Positions 31,351-39,202 of a stretch of DNA of 39,858 nt are shown piece by piece. The stretch is from Candidatus Adlerbacteria bacterium RIFOXYC1_FULL_48_26. GTDB taxonomy: Bacteria > Patescibacteriota > Minisyncoccia > Phycocordibacterales > SBAW01. The stretch's first letter is position 1; each line of letters starts with the position of its first letter. The stretch lies in the NCBI GenBank assembly GCA_001773575.1, contig MEXB01000002.1:1-39858 (forward strand), written 5' to 3'. The notes beneath the pieces were generated by a model. It was not told where the DNA came from, did not search any database, and saw nothing but the letters and a program-made list of their open reading frames with translations. The translations under genes and the position numbers were made by a program.

Positions 31351-32008
31351 ATATCTTTGTGATGCTCGTTGCGCGGATTATTCCATCGATATCATATTTC
31401 TGCACTGAACTGAGTTGGTTGGCCGGAGTTACTATGCCTTCTATCTTTAGATGTGTACCTGTCGGGTAGTCCACTGGGTACGTCGACATAAGTGATGTGT
31501 CCACTGCGTAGTGTCCGTCGCTCTGGTCTTTTGCGATACCAAATGCACACTCCATCGTGTGTGGGCCATCTCCCTTGTGTGGCAAACATTCCCAAATACC
31601 TGTAATAGTCGTGCGTTGTGGAAGCTCGCTATACGCACCCTTTGTAAGAGCCGTTATCATCCATGAGCCACCCTGCTTCTCTACAGTAATAGAGACTGGG
31701 TACACGCCTGATGGTGACCCGCTTACCGTCTCGACTATATTTGCTTCTACTTGGTACGACTCAAATGCCTTCCCAGAAGCTCTTGGTGCAATTGAAACGA
31801 TGTTAATCTTGCTCGGCTTTTGTAATGTGGCACCGTACTCTACAATCACTGCCTCAATTGCAGACTGATCTCCGTTTGAAACTGTGTCTGATGGCACCTG
31901 CGCTTTTGGCGGCAATTCAGAACCTGGTCGATAGCTAGAGTACCCATATACACCGAGCGCCACGATGATAGTTAACAATCCCATCGCCCAAAGAGTTTTT
32001 GTATTCAT
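31349..32008 (-). CDS. Hypothetical anchored extracytoplasmic protein, 219 aa
   Basis: Not recognised. One N-terminal membrane segment (LWAMGLLTIIVALGVYGYSSY), then a beta-rich domain (residues ~45-120, ending WMITALTKGAY) and a second domain with two cysteines (WECLPHKGDGPHTMECAFGIAKDQSDGHYAVDTS) resembling OB-like or small secreted domains. TAGTAT (32020-32015) ends exactly 6 nt before ATG 32008, predicting a leaderless mRNA. Confidence 0.72.
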   Translation of the reverse strand: MNTKTLWAMGLLTIIVALGVYGYSSYRPGSELPPKAQVPSDTVSNGDQSAIEAVIVEYGATLQKPSKINIVSIAPRASGKAFESYQVEANIVETVSGSPSGVYPVSITVEKQGGSWMITALTKGAYSELPQRTTITGIWECLPHKGDGPHTMECAFGIAKDQSDGHYAVDTSLMSTYPVDYPTGTHLKIEGIVTPANQLSSVQKYDIDGIIRATSITKI

Positions 32009-32096
32009 ATATCTATACTACCAAAGACGTTTACATTTTTATGAACTTACAAAATCCCCGAAATCTTGCTATTATCGCCTGGTCAGTTCGAAGTGC

Positions 32097-32168
32097 GGCC
32101 CTATCGTCTAACGGTTAGGACGGAAGCTTCTCAAGCTTTAAATCGGGGTTCGATTCCCCGTAGGGTCA
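32097..32168 (+). tRNA. tRNA-Glu (anticodon CTC)
   Basis: A complete cloverleaf: acceptor GGCCCTA (32097-32103) with TAGGGTC (32161-32167, one G-U), D-arm with GGTTAGGAC, anticodon stem GAAGC/GCTTT around loop TTCTCAA, and T-arm CGGGG-TTCGATT-CCCCG. CCA is not encoded. The anticodon CTC reads GAG. Its 3' end touches the inverted repeat of the recombinase element, and the recombinase frame runs antisense into it. Confidence 0.95.
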
Positions 32169-33694
32169 CATTCAGAAACTTGGTCGGAAGTAAGCGCAAA
32201 ATCTGGGCGCGCCGAAGGCGCGATGTATGGTGATGAAATGAATTCCGTCTTGCGGGCGCGGGCGAATTCGGAGGGCGGGCAAAATGAGATCGAAATAGTT
32301 TTGTCTTTAAGCGCGGGGTTCGTTCCAAAAGAACGAAGAAAATCTCGCATCTCATGGAGATTTTCACTGGTTGCCAGAAACCCCGCGCGTTTTGAATCCA
32401 AAATCCACTTCCGCAGGGGTTCGACCCAATTCTTTCTCTCGGCTCGGGCAGATGAAGATTTCGCTTGAAGCGAGCTCCTTTGACGCATGAGCGCGTCCTT
32501 TTTTGTCAAATATATTTCGCGCTCAATATCGTGGTTTAGGTATAAATCCACGAGTGCGTCGAGTTTTGCTTCAAGCGTTTTCAAATCTTCCTTCATCTGT
32601 CCGAGCCGATTTCCCGAAGCGTGGATTTCGTCATGCTCAAAAACTTCAACTTTTTTGAGCATATAATCTGCCCACGCTTCGGGAAACGACACTGTTTGAA
32701 GCTGTTCTCTAACTTGGAGAGCGAGCGCATCTTCCTGCAAATATCCTTGACCACATTTTCCTTTCTTTTTCGTACAACGATAATAGCGATAACGACCACC
32801 CATTTTTCCAATACACCATTGAGCAGTTATCATCGAGCCACATTCCCCACAACGAAAAAGTCCAGTGAAAGGAAAATTATGAGATATTTTGCTATGTCTC
32901 GGATGCGCTCGCACGAGAAGTTGTTTTTGCGCAGCTTCAAACAGTGTCGGAGAAAGAATTGGCGCAAAGCTTCCGGGAAAATATTCCTCGTGATGTTTGG
33001 TAAATCCTAAGTACGCACGATTAGTCAAAATCCTTTTCACGGAAGCTTTGCCAAGTGGCGTTCCGGACTTTTGAGCAACACCGTGGTCAGCCAAAAATTG
33101 CGACAGCGAAATGAGGGTATGTGTTCCTTTTACATATTCACCAAAAGCGCGGACAATAATTTTAGACTTCACCACATCAGGTTCGATATTGCGCGTAGTT
33201 GGATTGTTCACATACCCGAATGGAGCGCGGGTTAGCCATTCTCCTCGTCGCAATTTTTGGCGCATACCTCGTTCGACATTTTGCTTCAAATTATCGGAAT
33301 AATATTTGCTTTGTCCGAACGCCACTTGCAACATAAAGAGTCCCTGCGGGGTGGGTTCAAACCAAAATGTCGGAAAGCGCAAAGAGACTATTTTAGAAGT
33401 GTCTACGGCGTAAATGATGCGACCTCCATCAATAGAATTTCTCGCTAGTCGGTCAGGATGCCACGCGAGAATACCTACACCACTCATTTTCTCAATACGC
33501 ATCATCATTTCGCCGAACACTTCTCGTCCCGGACTCTTTGCGCTTTTCGACTCTTGAAATTCCTCAAGGATTTCAAGATTTTCTCTGCTCGCAAATTCAC
33601 GAAGCTCCACAAGTTGAGCTGGAATACTCATCACTTGCTTATCATCATCTTCGGTGCTCTTGCGAGCATAGAGAAAATATTTTGGTTTGTTCAT
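32138..33694 (-). CDS. Large serine recombinase (resolvase/invertase family)
   Basis: A site-specific recombinase of 518 aa. N-terminal resolvase domain: catalytic Ser in FLYARKSTEDD (~residue 14) and the arginine motif HPDRLARN. A recombinase domain (~170-270) is followed by a zinc ribbon (FRCGECGSMIT...RCTKKKGKCG) and a coiled coil. ATG 33694. The last ~45 residues come from the flanking inverted repeat, and the final residues CDPTGNRTPI are antisense tRNA-Glu sequence, so the native C-terminus may be shorter. Such enzymes integrate, excise or invert DNA. Confidence 0.9.
   Translation of the reverse strand: MNKPKYFLYARKSTEDDDKQVMSIPAQLVELREFASRENLEILEEFQESKSAKSPGREVFGEMMMRIEKMSGVGILAWHPDRLARNSIDGGRIIYAVDTSKIVSLRFPTFWFEPTPQGLFMLQVAFGQSKYYSDNLKQNVERGMRQKLRRGEWLTRAPFGYVNNPTTRNIEPDVVKSKIIVRAFGEYVKGTHTLISLSQFLADHGVAQKSGTPLGKASVKRILTNRAYLGFTKHHEEYFPGSFAPILSPTLFEAAQKQLLVRAHPRHSKISHNFPFTGLFRCGECGSMITAQWCIGKMGGRYRYYRCTKKKGKCGQGYLQEDALALQVREQLQTVSFPEAWADYMLKKVEVFEHDEIHASGNRLGQMKEDLKTLEAKLDALVDLYLNHDIEREIYLTKKDALMRQRSSLQAKSSSARAERKNWVEPLRKWILDSKRAGFLATSENLHEMRDFLRSFGTNPALKDKTISISFCPPSEFARARKTEFISSPYIAPSARPDFALTSDQVSECDPTGNRTPI
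32166..32280. repeat. Inverted repeat, left arm of recombinase cassette
   Basis: 115 bp starting TCACATTCAGAAACTTGGTC at the tRNA 3' end; matches the reverse complement of 33750-33864 with about four mismatches. Weaker similarity continues another ~30 bp inward. Contains an inner GCGCGCC-GAA-GGCGCG hairpin. Confidence 0.9.
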
Positions 33695-33749
33695 AAATAG
33701 ATTTTGGATTCAAAAAAAGAAACTATTAAGATCTCATTTCTTGTTTTCC

Positions 33750-33864
33750 GCCCGCCCTCCGAATTCGCCCGCACCCGCAAGACGGAATTCATTTCCTCGC
33801 CATACAGCGCGCCTTCGGCGCGCCCAGATTTTGCGCTTACTTCCGACCAAGTTTCTGAATGTGA
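33750..33864. repeat. Inverted repeat, right arm of recombinase cassette
   Basis: Reverse-complement partner of 32166-32280. It ends at 33864 with TGTGA, matching the tRNA-side end of the left arm. Its plus strand encodes the same peptide as the recombinase C-terminus (PPSEFARTRKTEF...). Confidence 0.9.
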
Positions 33865-33865
33865 T

Positions 33866-34009
33866 CTAATCATATCCTTTGCTCGAACCTTTTTCCAACA
33901 AAACTCTGACTAATCGCACGCTCCGCGTGCGTGGTGGCTTTAGACCAATGCGTACGCCCCGATTGCGTGGTGACTCTCTCAATCCGACCAGCGCCTCGCG
34001 GACTCGGCG
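33866..34009. other. Intergenic region right of the recombinase element
   Basis: No supported gene. One clear hairpin, CGCACGC-TCC-GCGTGCG, lies near 33916-33932. The rest is GC-rich and low in coding signal. Confidence 0.4.
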
Positions 34010-34099
34010 CTCCGCCCTCGCCCCGTTCCGCCTTTCCATACTTATTTTTTCGCGGGGGGGATTTTTTTAAAATTGAATGGGCGGAAACGGGGCGAGGGC
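34010..34099. repeat. Palindromic element, copy 1
   Basis: The first 84 bp (34010-34093) are a perfect inverted copy of 39775-39858. The ends form an imperfect palindrome: GCCCTCGCCCCGTTCCGCC near 34015 and GGCGGAAACGGGGCGAGGGC ending at 34099, with an AT-rich centre and a run of 7 G. Looks like a MITE- or REP-type element. Confidence 0.85.
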
Positions 34100-34143
34100 T
34101 ATTTGTATTATATAACACTATTGTTTTGAAAAACAATTCTCGC

Positions 34144-34149
34144 TATACT
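34144..34149 (+). promoter_or_regulatory. -10 box of the XRE regulator gene
   Basis: TATACT 34144-34149, with a weak TTGTTT about 17 nt upstream. The leader before ATG 34162 would be about 6 nt, with no SD. Confidence 0.55.
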
Positions 34150-34161
34150 AAAACTGTTGAT

Positions 34162-34368
34162 ATGAACAATTCCGCAAAGAAACTAGGCGACAATATACGC
34201 AGAATCCGCCTTGCAAAAGATATGACGCAGGGTGATTTGTGTCGCAAGCTCGGGCTTGATCGCGCCTATATGAGCAATGTTGAAAGTGGTAAAAAAAATC
34301 CAACACTTTCAACCATTGAGCGTATCGCCAAAGCGTTGAATGTTTCCATTGAGGAGTTGGTAAAATGA
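34162..34368 (+). CDS. XRE-family helix-turn-helix regulator, 68 aa
   Basis: A minimal Cro/C1-type DNA-binding protein: GDNIRRIRLAKDMTQGDLCRKLGLDRAYMSNVESGKKNPTLSTIERIAKALNVSIEELV spans the whole five-helix HTH domain, with no effector domain. The frame extends upstream to 33931, but that part runs through the repeat element; ATG 34162 fits the domain and the TATACT box. It lies 13 nt before the DedA/PAP2 gene and may regulate the cluster. Confidence 0.9.
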   Translation: MNNSAKKLGDNIRRIRLAKDMTQGDLCRKLGLDRAYMSNVESGKKNPTLSTIERIAKALNVSIEELVK

Positions 34369-34381
34369 AGAGCTATTATTT

Positions 34382-36475
34382 ATGACACAATTTATTACAT
34401 CAATCTTGCCAACCATACAACATCTGGGCGACTTCGGGTATTGGATTGTACTGGTATTTGCACTCTTGGAATCACTGGCGTTCATAGGCATGATAGTTCC
34501 CGGCGCGGTTGTCGTCGTTTTTGCTGGTGTCCTCTCCGCGCAGGGATATCTTGATCTTATAGATCTCATATGGTTTGCCGCGATCGGCGCAATTCTTGGT
34601 GACACAATCAGCTACTATCTTGGGTCGCGTGGCAAGTACCTTTTTCGCCCCGAGAGTCGTTTTTTTAAATTAAGCCACTTAGAACGAGGTGAACAATTTT
34701 TTAAACGACACGGTGGCAAAAGTGTTTTTTTAGGACGATTTATAGGGTGGATTCGCCCATTAGTGCCGTTTGTCGCTGGACTTTTGAAAATGCGTATGCG
34801 TACGTTTCTATTGTGGAATATTTCAAGTGGTGTTCTTTGGGCGGCAGTGCATGTACTCCTTGGGTATGCCTTTGGAAACGTGTTGGGAGTTGTCGAGATT
34901 TGGTCATCTCGCGTCGGCTTGTTCATGTTTGGAGCCATAGTATTCGTTTTTGTCGCGTGGTATGGACTTTCAAGAAGCAGGCCGTTTTTTCTGTTCCTTG
35001 CCTCAATATGGCAATCTGTTACTCGCGCCATTGCCGAAAATCCTGATGTACTGCGCTTCAAGGAGCGACATCCAGGATTCGTAGAATTTGTACGAAATCG
35101 GCTTGACCCGCACTATTTCAGCGGACGCACACTAACACTTCTCTTGCTCGGAATATTGTATTCGTTCTCACTTCTTGTCGGCGTTGTTGAGGATTTTATT
35201 CGCAGTGACAGTATCGTTGCAATAGACGAGCGCGTGGCGAACCTTGTATATGCATTTCGCGATACAGAGTTACTGAACTTTTTCACATGGATTACTTTTT
35301 GGGGGAAATGGGAAATGGTTATCGTTGGAGTGATACTCGCTATCTTTCTTTTGTGGATATGGGGGCGGGGACGGTTCACGCTCTCACTCGTGGTTGCAAT
35401 CGCAGGTGCCGAGCTTTTCACAACACTTGGTAAAATCGTATTGCATCGGCCTCGCCCTGATATCGCGTACTATGTCGAACACGGGTTTGCGTTTCCAAGC
35501 GGTCACGCAACGATCGCGGTTGCGTTCTACGGATTTTGTGCGTACATTCTTGTTCGCACTGCCCCCAGTTGGTCGAGAAAGGTGGCGTATGCCGTCAGCG
35601 CCATATCTTTGATCGCTCTCATCGGCGTGAGCCGAATATATCTCGGCGTTCATTATGTGAGCGACGTATTGGCCGGGTACGCGGTAGGACTCCTCTGGCT
35701 TCTCATAGCTGTTTCGTTCAGCGAATGGTTGTTCTCACGACATCCTGATGTATTCGTTCCTCGTTTGCGCCGAGCAGGAGCAATCACACTCACAATTATT
35801 TTGATATGGGTAGCTACGTATGGAGTACTTGTGGCACGATACCATCCGCCTCGGGCGGTCATCGCAACGCCGACGTTCTCTGCTGTGCAGAACATTAAGG
35901 CGACGTTTGCCTCTAGCTCTCTCCCGCTCTTCACCGAAACAGTTACGGGTGCGACGCAAGAGCCTATCAGCATTATTTTTGTTGTGCGTAATGATGAATC
36001 TTTGGTAAATGCGCTCCAAAAAGCCGGATGGTTGCAAGCTGACCCCGCTACACTAAAAAATACTCTCATACTTGCAGCGCGCGCCCTTTCAAATACCGCG
36101 TACCCCAAAGCACCTATGACTCCGTCGTTTTGGGACACACGCGTGCATGACTTCGGATTCCAAAAAGAAACCTTGGCACAGACGGTTCGTTCGCGACATC
36201 ATGCACGCATATGGCATACGTCTTTACAAACCGCGGATGGACAGAATATATATGTCGGCACTGCCAGCCTTGACGTGGGATTGAAGTGGGGAGTGACGCA
36301 TATGATTGATCCGAATATTGATACCGAGCGCGAGTTTCTTTTACAAGACCTTGAAACCGCCGGCGTGGTTAGTAGCATAGAGAAACTACAGCTCGTAAAA
36401 CCAAGTTTGGGCGAAAATTTCTCGGGTGATTCGTTCTTTACCGACGGTATGGCATATATTCTTAAACTGCGATAA
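34382..36475 (+). CDS. DedA - PAP2 phosphatase - LssY_C fusion protein
   Basis: A 697-aa polytopic protein with three parts. Residues ~10-200: DedA/SNARE-associated domain (FIGMIVPGAVVVVFAGVLSAQ, FLGRFIGWIRPLVPFVAG). Residues ~250-460: PAP2 lipid phosphatase with KIVLHRPRPD, FPSGHAT and SRIYLGVHYVSDVLAG (the three catalytic motifs, intact). Residues ~490-697: extracytoplasmic LssY_C-like domain (WDTRVHDFGFQ, RSRHHARIW). By family it should dephosphorylate membrane lipids, possibly undecaprenyl pyrophosphate, and move lipids across the bilayer. Next gene is 4 nt downstream. Confidence 0.9.
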   Translation: MTQFITSILPTIQHLGDFGYWIVLVFALLESLAFIGMIVPGAVVVVFAGVLSAQGYLDLIDLIWFAAIGAILGDTISYYLGSRGKYLFRPESRFFKLSHLERGEQFFKRHGGKSVFLGRFIGWIRPLVPFVAGLLKMRMRTFLLWNISSGVLWAAVHVLLGYAFGNVLGVVEIWSSRVGLFMFGAIVFVFVAWYGLSRSRPFFLFLASIWQSVTRAIAENPDVLRFKERHPGFVEFVRNRLDPHYFSGRTLTLLLLGILYSFSLLVGVVEDFIRSDSIVAIDERVANLVYAFRDTELLNFFTWITFWGKWEMVIVGVILAIFLLWIWGRGRFTLSLVVAIAGAELFTTLGKIVLHRPRPDIAYYVEHGFAFPSGHATIAVAFYGFCAYILVRTAPSWSRKVAYAVSAISLIALIGVSRIYLGVHYVSDVLAGYAVGLLWLLIAVSFSEWLFSRHPDVFVPRLRRAGAITLTIILIWVATYGVLVARYHPPRAVIATPTFSAVQNIKATFASSSLPLFTETVTGATQEPISIIFVVRNDESLVNALQKAGWLQADPATLKNTLILAARALSNTAYPKAPMTPSFWDTRVHDFGFQKETLAQTVRSRHHARIWHTSLQTADGQNIYVGTASLDVGLKWGVTHMIDPNIDTEREFLLQDLETAGVVSSIEKLQLVKPSLGENFSGDSFFTDGMAYILKLR

Positions 36476-36479
36476 TTTT

Positions 36480-37061
36480 ATGTCAGCGTCTCCGCTCAAA
36501 ACCGATCAGGAACTGGTGCGTAATGCGCTCGCAGATCGTCATGCGTTTGCGGCACTTGTAACGAAATACGAAGCACCGTTACGTCGTTATGTGAAAAGGC
36601 TCGGCATCAATTCTGCCGAAGATGCAGACGACGTTTTGCAAGAAGCGTTCATTAAAGCGTACGTTAATCTCAACGATTACGACCCCTCGCTTCCATTTGG
36701 CGCCTGGATGTACCGTATCACGCACAATGAGAGCATCTCCCTTTTTCGCAAGCAACGAGTCCGCCCACATACCGTAGAAACGGAAGAGGAACTTGTAATA
36801 TTTGAGAATATTGCAGATGCTACCGATATTCATGCAGAGATTGACAAAAAGCTTTTAAAAGTAGCTGTTCACAAAGCTCTCGCGGGCATTGGAGAGCAAT
36901 ATAGGAGTGTGCTCGTCCTGCGCTTTTTGGAAGAGAAAAGCTATGACGAAATCGCCGATATTTTGCAAATCCCAAGTGGAACTGTCGCAACCTACATCAG
37001 CCGTGGGAAGCGAGAGCTCAAAGACTCGTTATTAAAGGAATTTATTAGCACGGACGTATAA
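36480..37061 (+). CDS. ECF-type RNA polymerase sigma factor, 193 aa
   Basis: A group 4 sigma factor with region 2 (YEAPLRRYVKRLGINSAEDADDVLQEAFIKAYVNL, then FGAWMYRITHNESISLFRK) and region 4 (LRFLEEKSYDEIADILQIPSGTVATYISRGKREL); regions 1 and 3 are absent as expected. It starts 4 nt after the phosphatase gene and is followed after 11 nt by a small membrane protein, the usual place of an anti-sigma factor. Probably drives envelope-related genes, perhaps including this cluster. Confidence 0.92.
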   Translation: MSASPLKTDQELVRNALADRHAFAALVTKYEAPLRRYVKRLGINSAEDADDVLQEAFIKAYVNLNDYDPSLPFGAWMYRITHNESISLFRKQRVRPHTVETEEELVIFENIADATDIHAEIDKKLLKVAVHKALAGIGEQYRSVLVLRFLEEKSYDEIADILQIPSGTVATYISRGKRELKDSLLKEFISTDV

Positions 37062-37072
37062 TATATAAACCT

Positions 37073-37567
37073 ATGGAAAATTTTTCAGAACATATTGTAA
37101 AAGAAATAGCCGAACGCGGGGCAACTCCAAAACCGCGCTGGCATTTTCTCTTGAAGCGCTCAGTCTTTTGGACACTAGCTGGGCTTGCGATTGTCACAGG
37201 AGGCATCGCTGTTTCTGTCGCTTGGTACGTCTTTTCCGATAACGACGGTCTCAGGACTCTCGGGCAGCCTGCCTTGCAAGATACGCTTCGGGATTTTGCC
37301 CAAAGTATTCCGTACATTTGGCTTTTTGTACTCGGATTGTTTACCGCGTCGGCATATCTTGGGTTTCGCCGGACACGCAAGGGATATCGCTATGCTACGG
37401 TGGTGGTTGTCGGTGCGGCGATAATCCTCTCTCTCGTGTTCGGCCTTATTCTCGATAGACTCGACTTCGGACAAACGGTACACAAATACCTTCTCTCGAA
37501 TACCACTGTGTACGACAAGCTTATCCACTCCAGCGAGGATGAGGGAGATTACGAGGGCAACTACTGA
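37073..37567 (+). CDS. Membrane protein, candidate anti-sigma factor, 164 aa
   Basis: A short cytosolic N-terminus (MENFSEHIVKEIAERGATPKPRWHFLLKR) is followed by three membrane spans (FWTLAGLAIVTGGIAVSVAWYVF, YIWLFVLGLFTASAYLGF, YATVVVVGAAIILSLVFGLIL) and an acidic tail (SSEDEGDYEGNY). No HxxxCxxC zinc anti-sigma motif is seen. Its place right after the ECF sigma gene suggests it may hold the sigma factor at the membrane; this is inference from context. Confidence 0.65.
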   Translation: MENFSEHIVKEIAERGATPKPRWHFLLKRSVFWTLAGLAIVTGGIAVSVAWYVFSDNDGLRTLGQPALQDTLRDFAQSIPYIWLFVLGLFTASAYLGFRRTRKGYRYATVVVVGAAIILSLVFGLILDRLDFGQTVHKYLLSNTTVYDKLIHSSEDEGDYEGNY

Positions 37568-37653
37568 TTTGAAAGAAACTCCACATGCCATGCGTAGTAA
37601 TAAATGGAAGGCAGATATCACTTCCGCATTACTAGCATTAACAATAACGAACT

Positions 37654-38142
37654 ATGAAAAACAAATCATTACTAGCTCTTTTGGCGATTCCACTGGCAGG
37701 ACTGGGTATTGTAGGAAGCGTAGCGTTTGCGCAAAGCAACGTCCCGACATCCCAGCCCACTCAGACGGAGACGGTAAACCAGAGAGAAGTGGACTCCGAC
37801 ACGGAGATTCCGGACGCCCAAGAACAGCAGATGCTTCAAGCCAAGGCCACAATCACCGCCGATCAGGCGAAACAGGTCGCTGAGACCAAACTAGGTGGGA
37901 CGGCAACAAGTATTCAGCTGGAAGATGAGGACGGCACAGTTGTCTACAATGTTGTTATCGGGGACCAAGAAGTTAAGGTAAACGCGGCAGACGGTACAAT
38001 TACAAAAATTGAATCCGCTGATACCGAAAACGACTCTGATGACACCAAGCAGATGACCACCGGACACGGTAACGAGCCAAACGACGGAGCGTCAGTCTCT
38101 GATGGTGACGGTGAGACCAACGACGATGGAATCATCCAGTAA
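37654..38142 (+). CDS. Secreted PepSY-domain protein, 162 aa
   Basis: A signal peptide (MKNKSLLALLAIPLAGLGIVGSVAFAQ) is followed by a Thr/Gln/Glu linker and one PepSY domain (ITADQAKQVAETKLGGTATSIQLEDEDGTVVYNVVI...VKVNAADGTITKIE, ~residues 67-123), then an acidic, low-complexity tail. PepSY domains are thought to inhibit or modulate proteases outside the membrane. It may be a target of the neighbouring sigma factor. No SD; TAACAATAACGAACT precedes the ATG. Terminator at 38150. Confidence 0.85.
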   Translation: MKNKSLLALLAIPLAGLGIVGSVAFAQSNVPTSQPTQTETVNQREVDSDTEIPDAQEQQMLQAKATITADQAKQVAETKLGGTATSIQLEDEDGTVVYNVVIGDQEVKVNAADGTITKIESADTENDSDDTKQMTTGHGNEPNDGASVSDGDGETNDDGIIQ

Positions 38143-38149
38143 CCAGTCA

Positions 38150-38187
38150 AAAACAGGACTCCCTAAATCTGGAGTCCTGTTTTTTAA
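38150..38187 (+). terminator. Terminator of the PepSY gene
   Basis: AAAACAGGACTCC (38150-38162) / GGAGTCCTGTTTT (38171-38183), 8-nt loop, T-tract. Confidence 0.9.
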
Positions 38188-38207
38188 TTTGAGCATCGAG
38201 CTGAATG

Positions 38208-38258
38208 GGGAGTCCCGCCCGCGATCCCTTCTGTCCTTCGCGGGCGGGGTTGTGCGCG
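38208..38258. repeat. 51-bp hairpin repeat, copy 1
   Basis: Starts GGGAGTCCCGCCCGCGAT and contains CCCGCCCGCGA / TCGCGGGCGGG. About 90% identical, in the same orientation, to 39203-39253. The two copies flank the DUF5667 gene. Confidence 0.85.
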
Positions 38259-38313
38259 TCTGAGTGTTTAAACCTTGTACACAGTGGCTATAGAGTTGTG
38301 TCCACATATTTAG

Positions 38314-38328
38314 TATAATGAATACACT
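38314..38328 (+). promoter_or_regulatory. -10 box of the DUF5667 gene
   Basis: TATAAT 38314-38319 ends 9 nt before ATG 38329; no SD. TTGTGT lies about 17 nt upstream. Leader of 0-3 nt expected. Confidence 0.65.
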
Positions 38329-39198
38329 ATGAACATTATAAAACCCATCGCAATTTCATTATTATTCATCCCATTTTTGGCTTTTGCGCAAAGCCCGCAA
38401 GTCACGCTTCCGTCGGCAGGTCTTACACCCGAAAGCTCATTCTATTTCCTTGACCGCTTAGGGGAAAATTTACGACAATTTTTTACATTTAATCCAGAGG
38501 CAAAAGCTAAGCTCCAAATTGAATTTGCAGGAGAGCGTATTGCGGAGATTAAAATCATGGTTGAAGAGAAGGGCGTTAACGCCAAAGGACTTGCGATAGC
38601 CCAGTCGCTTCTTCAAGCCAATGTAGCGTATGCCGCAGAGATTGTGAGTGAAGAGAAGACATCCGGCAAAGACGTGTCCGCTCTTGCCAAAACATTGAAT
38701 GACGAATTTGATGCGCGGGATAAACTTTTGGAGCAAACTTTCAAGGACGCTAAAGCGCAACTAAAAGCCCAGCGCAAAGAAATCAAGACGAATCTTCTTG
38801 CAGAAGCACGCCGTGTCGGAGACACCGCGCAGATAGCAATACTGGAAGCGCAACTTAAGGACATTGACGGACAGATTGACGCACTCGGGCAGAAAAAAGA
38901 CCAACTTGAGAATTCTCTTCAAAACGAACAAAACAAAATAGAGGATGAAATGAGTAAGGATGATCAGAAAAAGGAGGAAATTGAGCAAAAGGAAGAACAA
39001 GAAGCGGTAGAGGCGGAGGAAGCAACAGAAGCGGATGAACCAGAAGAGGTTGATGAGCCGAAAGAAATTGACGAACCAAAGGAAACTTCGGAACAGTCAG
39101 AGGCAGGAGAAAAAGATAACAAGAAAGACACTACTCAAAATTCAAATTCTTCAAATCAAGGCGATCAAAACACTACTAAGACAGAAGACAACGAATAA
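38329..39198 (+). CDS. Secreted DUF5667 coiled-coil protein, 289 aa
   Basis: A signal peptide (IIKPIAISLLFIPFLAFAQ) is followed by the DUF5667 pattern LPSAGLTPESSFYFLDRLGENLRQFFTFNPEAKAKLQIEFAGERIAEI (~residues 26-74), a long coiled coil (to ~225) and a very acidic, repetitive tail (EPEEVDEPKEIDEPKE..., then Asn/Ser/Lys-rich). The family is common in Patescibacteria and of unknown function; the shape suggests an envelope-spanning or surface rod. It may be in the sigma-factor regulon. Flanked by two copies of a hairpin repeat. Confidence 0.85.
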   Translation: MNIIKPIAISLLFIPFLAFAQSPQVTLPSAGLTPESSFYFLDRLGENLRQFFTFNPEAKAKLQIEFAGERIAEIKIMVEEKGVNAKGLAIAQSLLQANVAYAAEIVSEEKTSGKDVSALAKTLNDEFDARDKLLEQTFKDAKAQLKAQRKEIKTNLLAEARRVGDTAQIAILEAQLKDIDGQIDALGQKKDQLENSLQNEQNKIEDEMSKDDQKKEEIEQKEEQEAVEAEEATEADEPEEVDEPKEIDEPKETSEQSEAGEKDNKKDTTQNSNSSNQGDQNTTKTEDNE

Positions 39199-39202
39199 TT
39201 TA

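Noticed and set aside
33704-33913. 69-aa plus-strand open frame right of the recombinase
   Set aside because: It is the inverted-repeat copy of the recombinase C-terminus with no start signal; relevant only to the inversion hypothesis.
33931-34161. N-terminal extension of the XRE regulator
   Set aside because: Runs through the palindromic repeat element; the HTH domain starts at 34162 after a -10 box.
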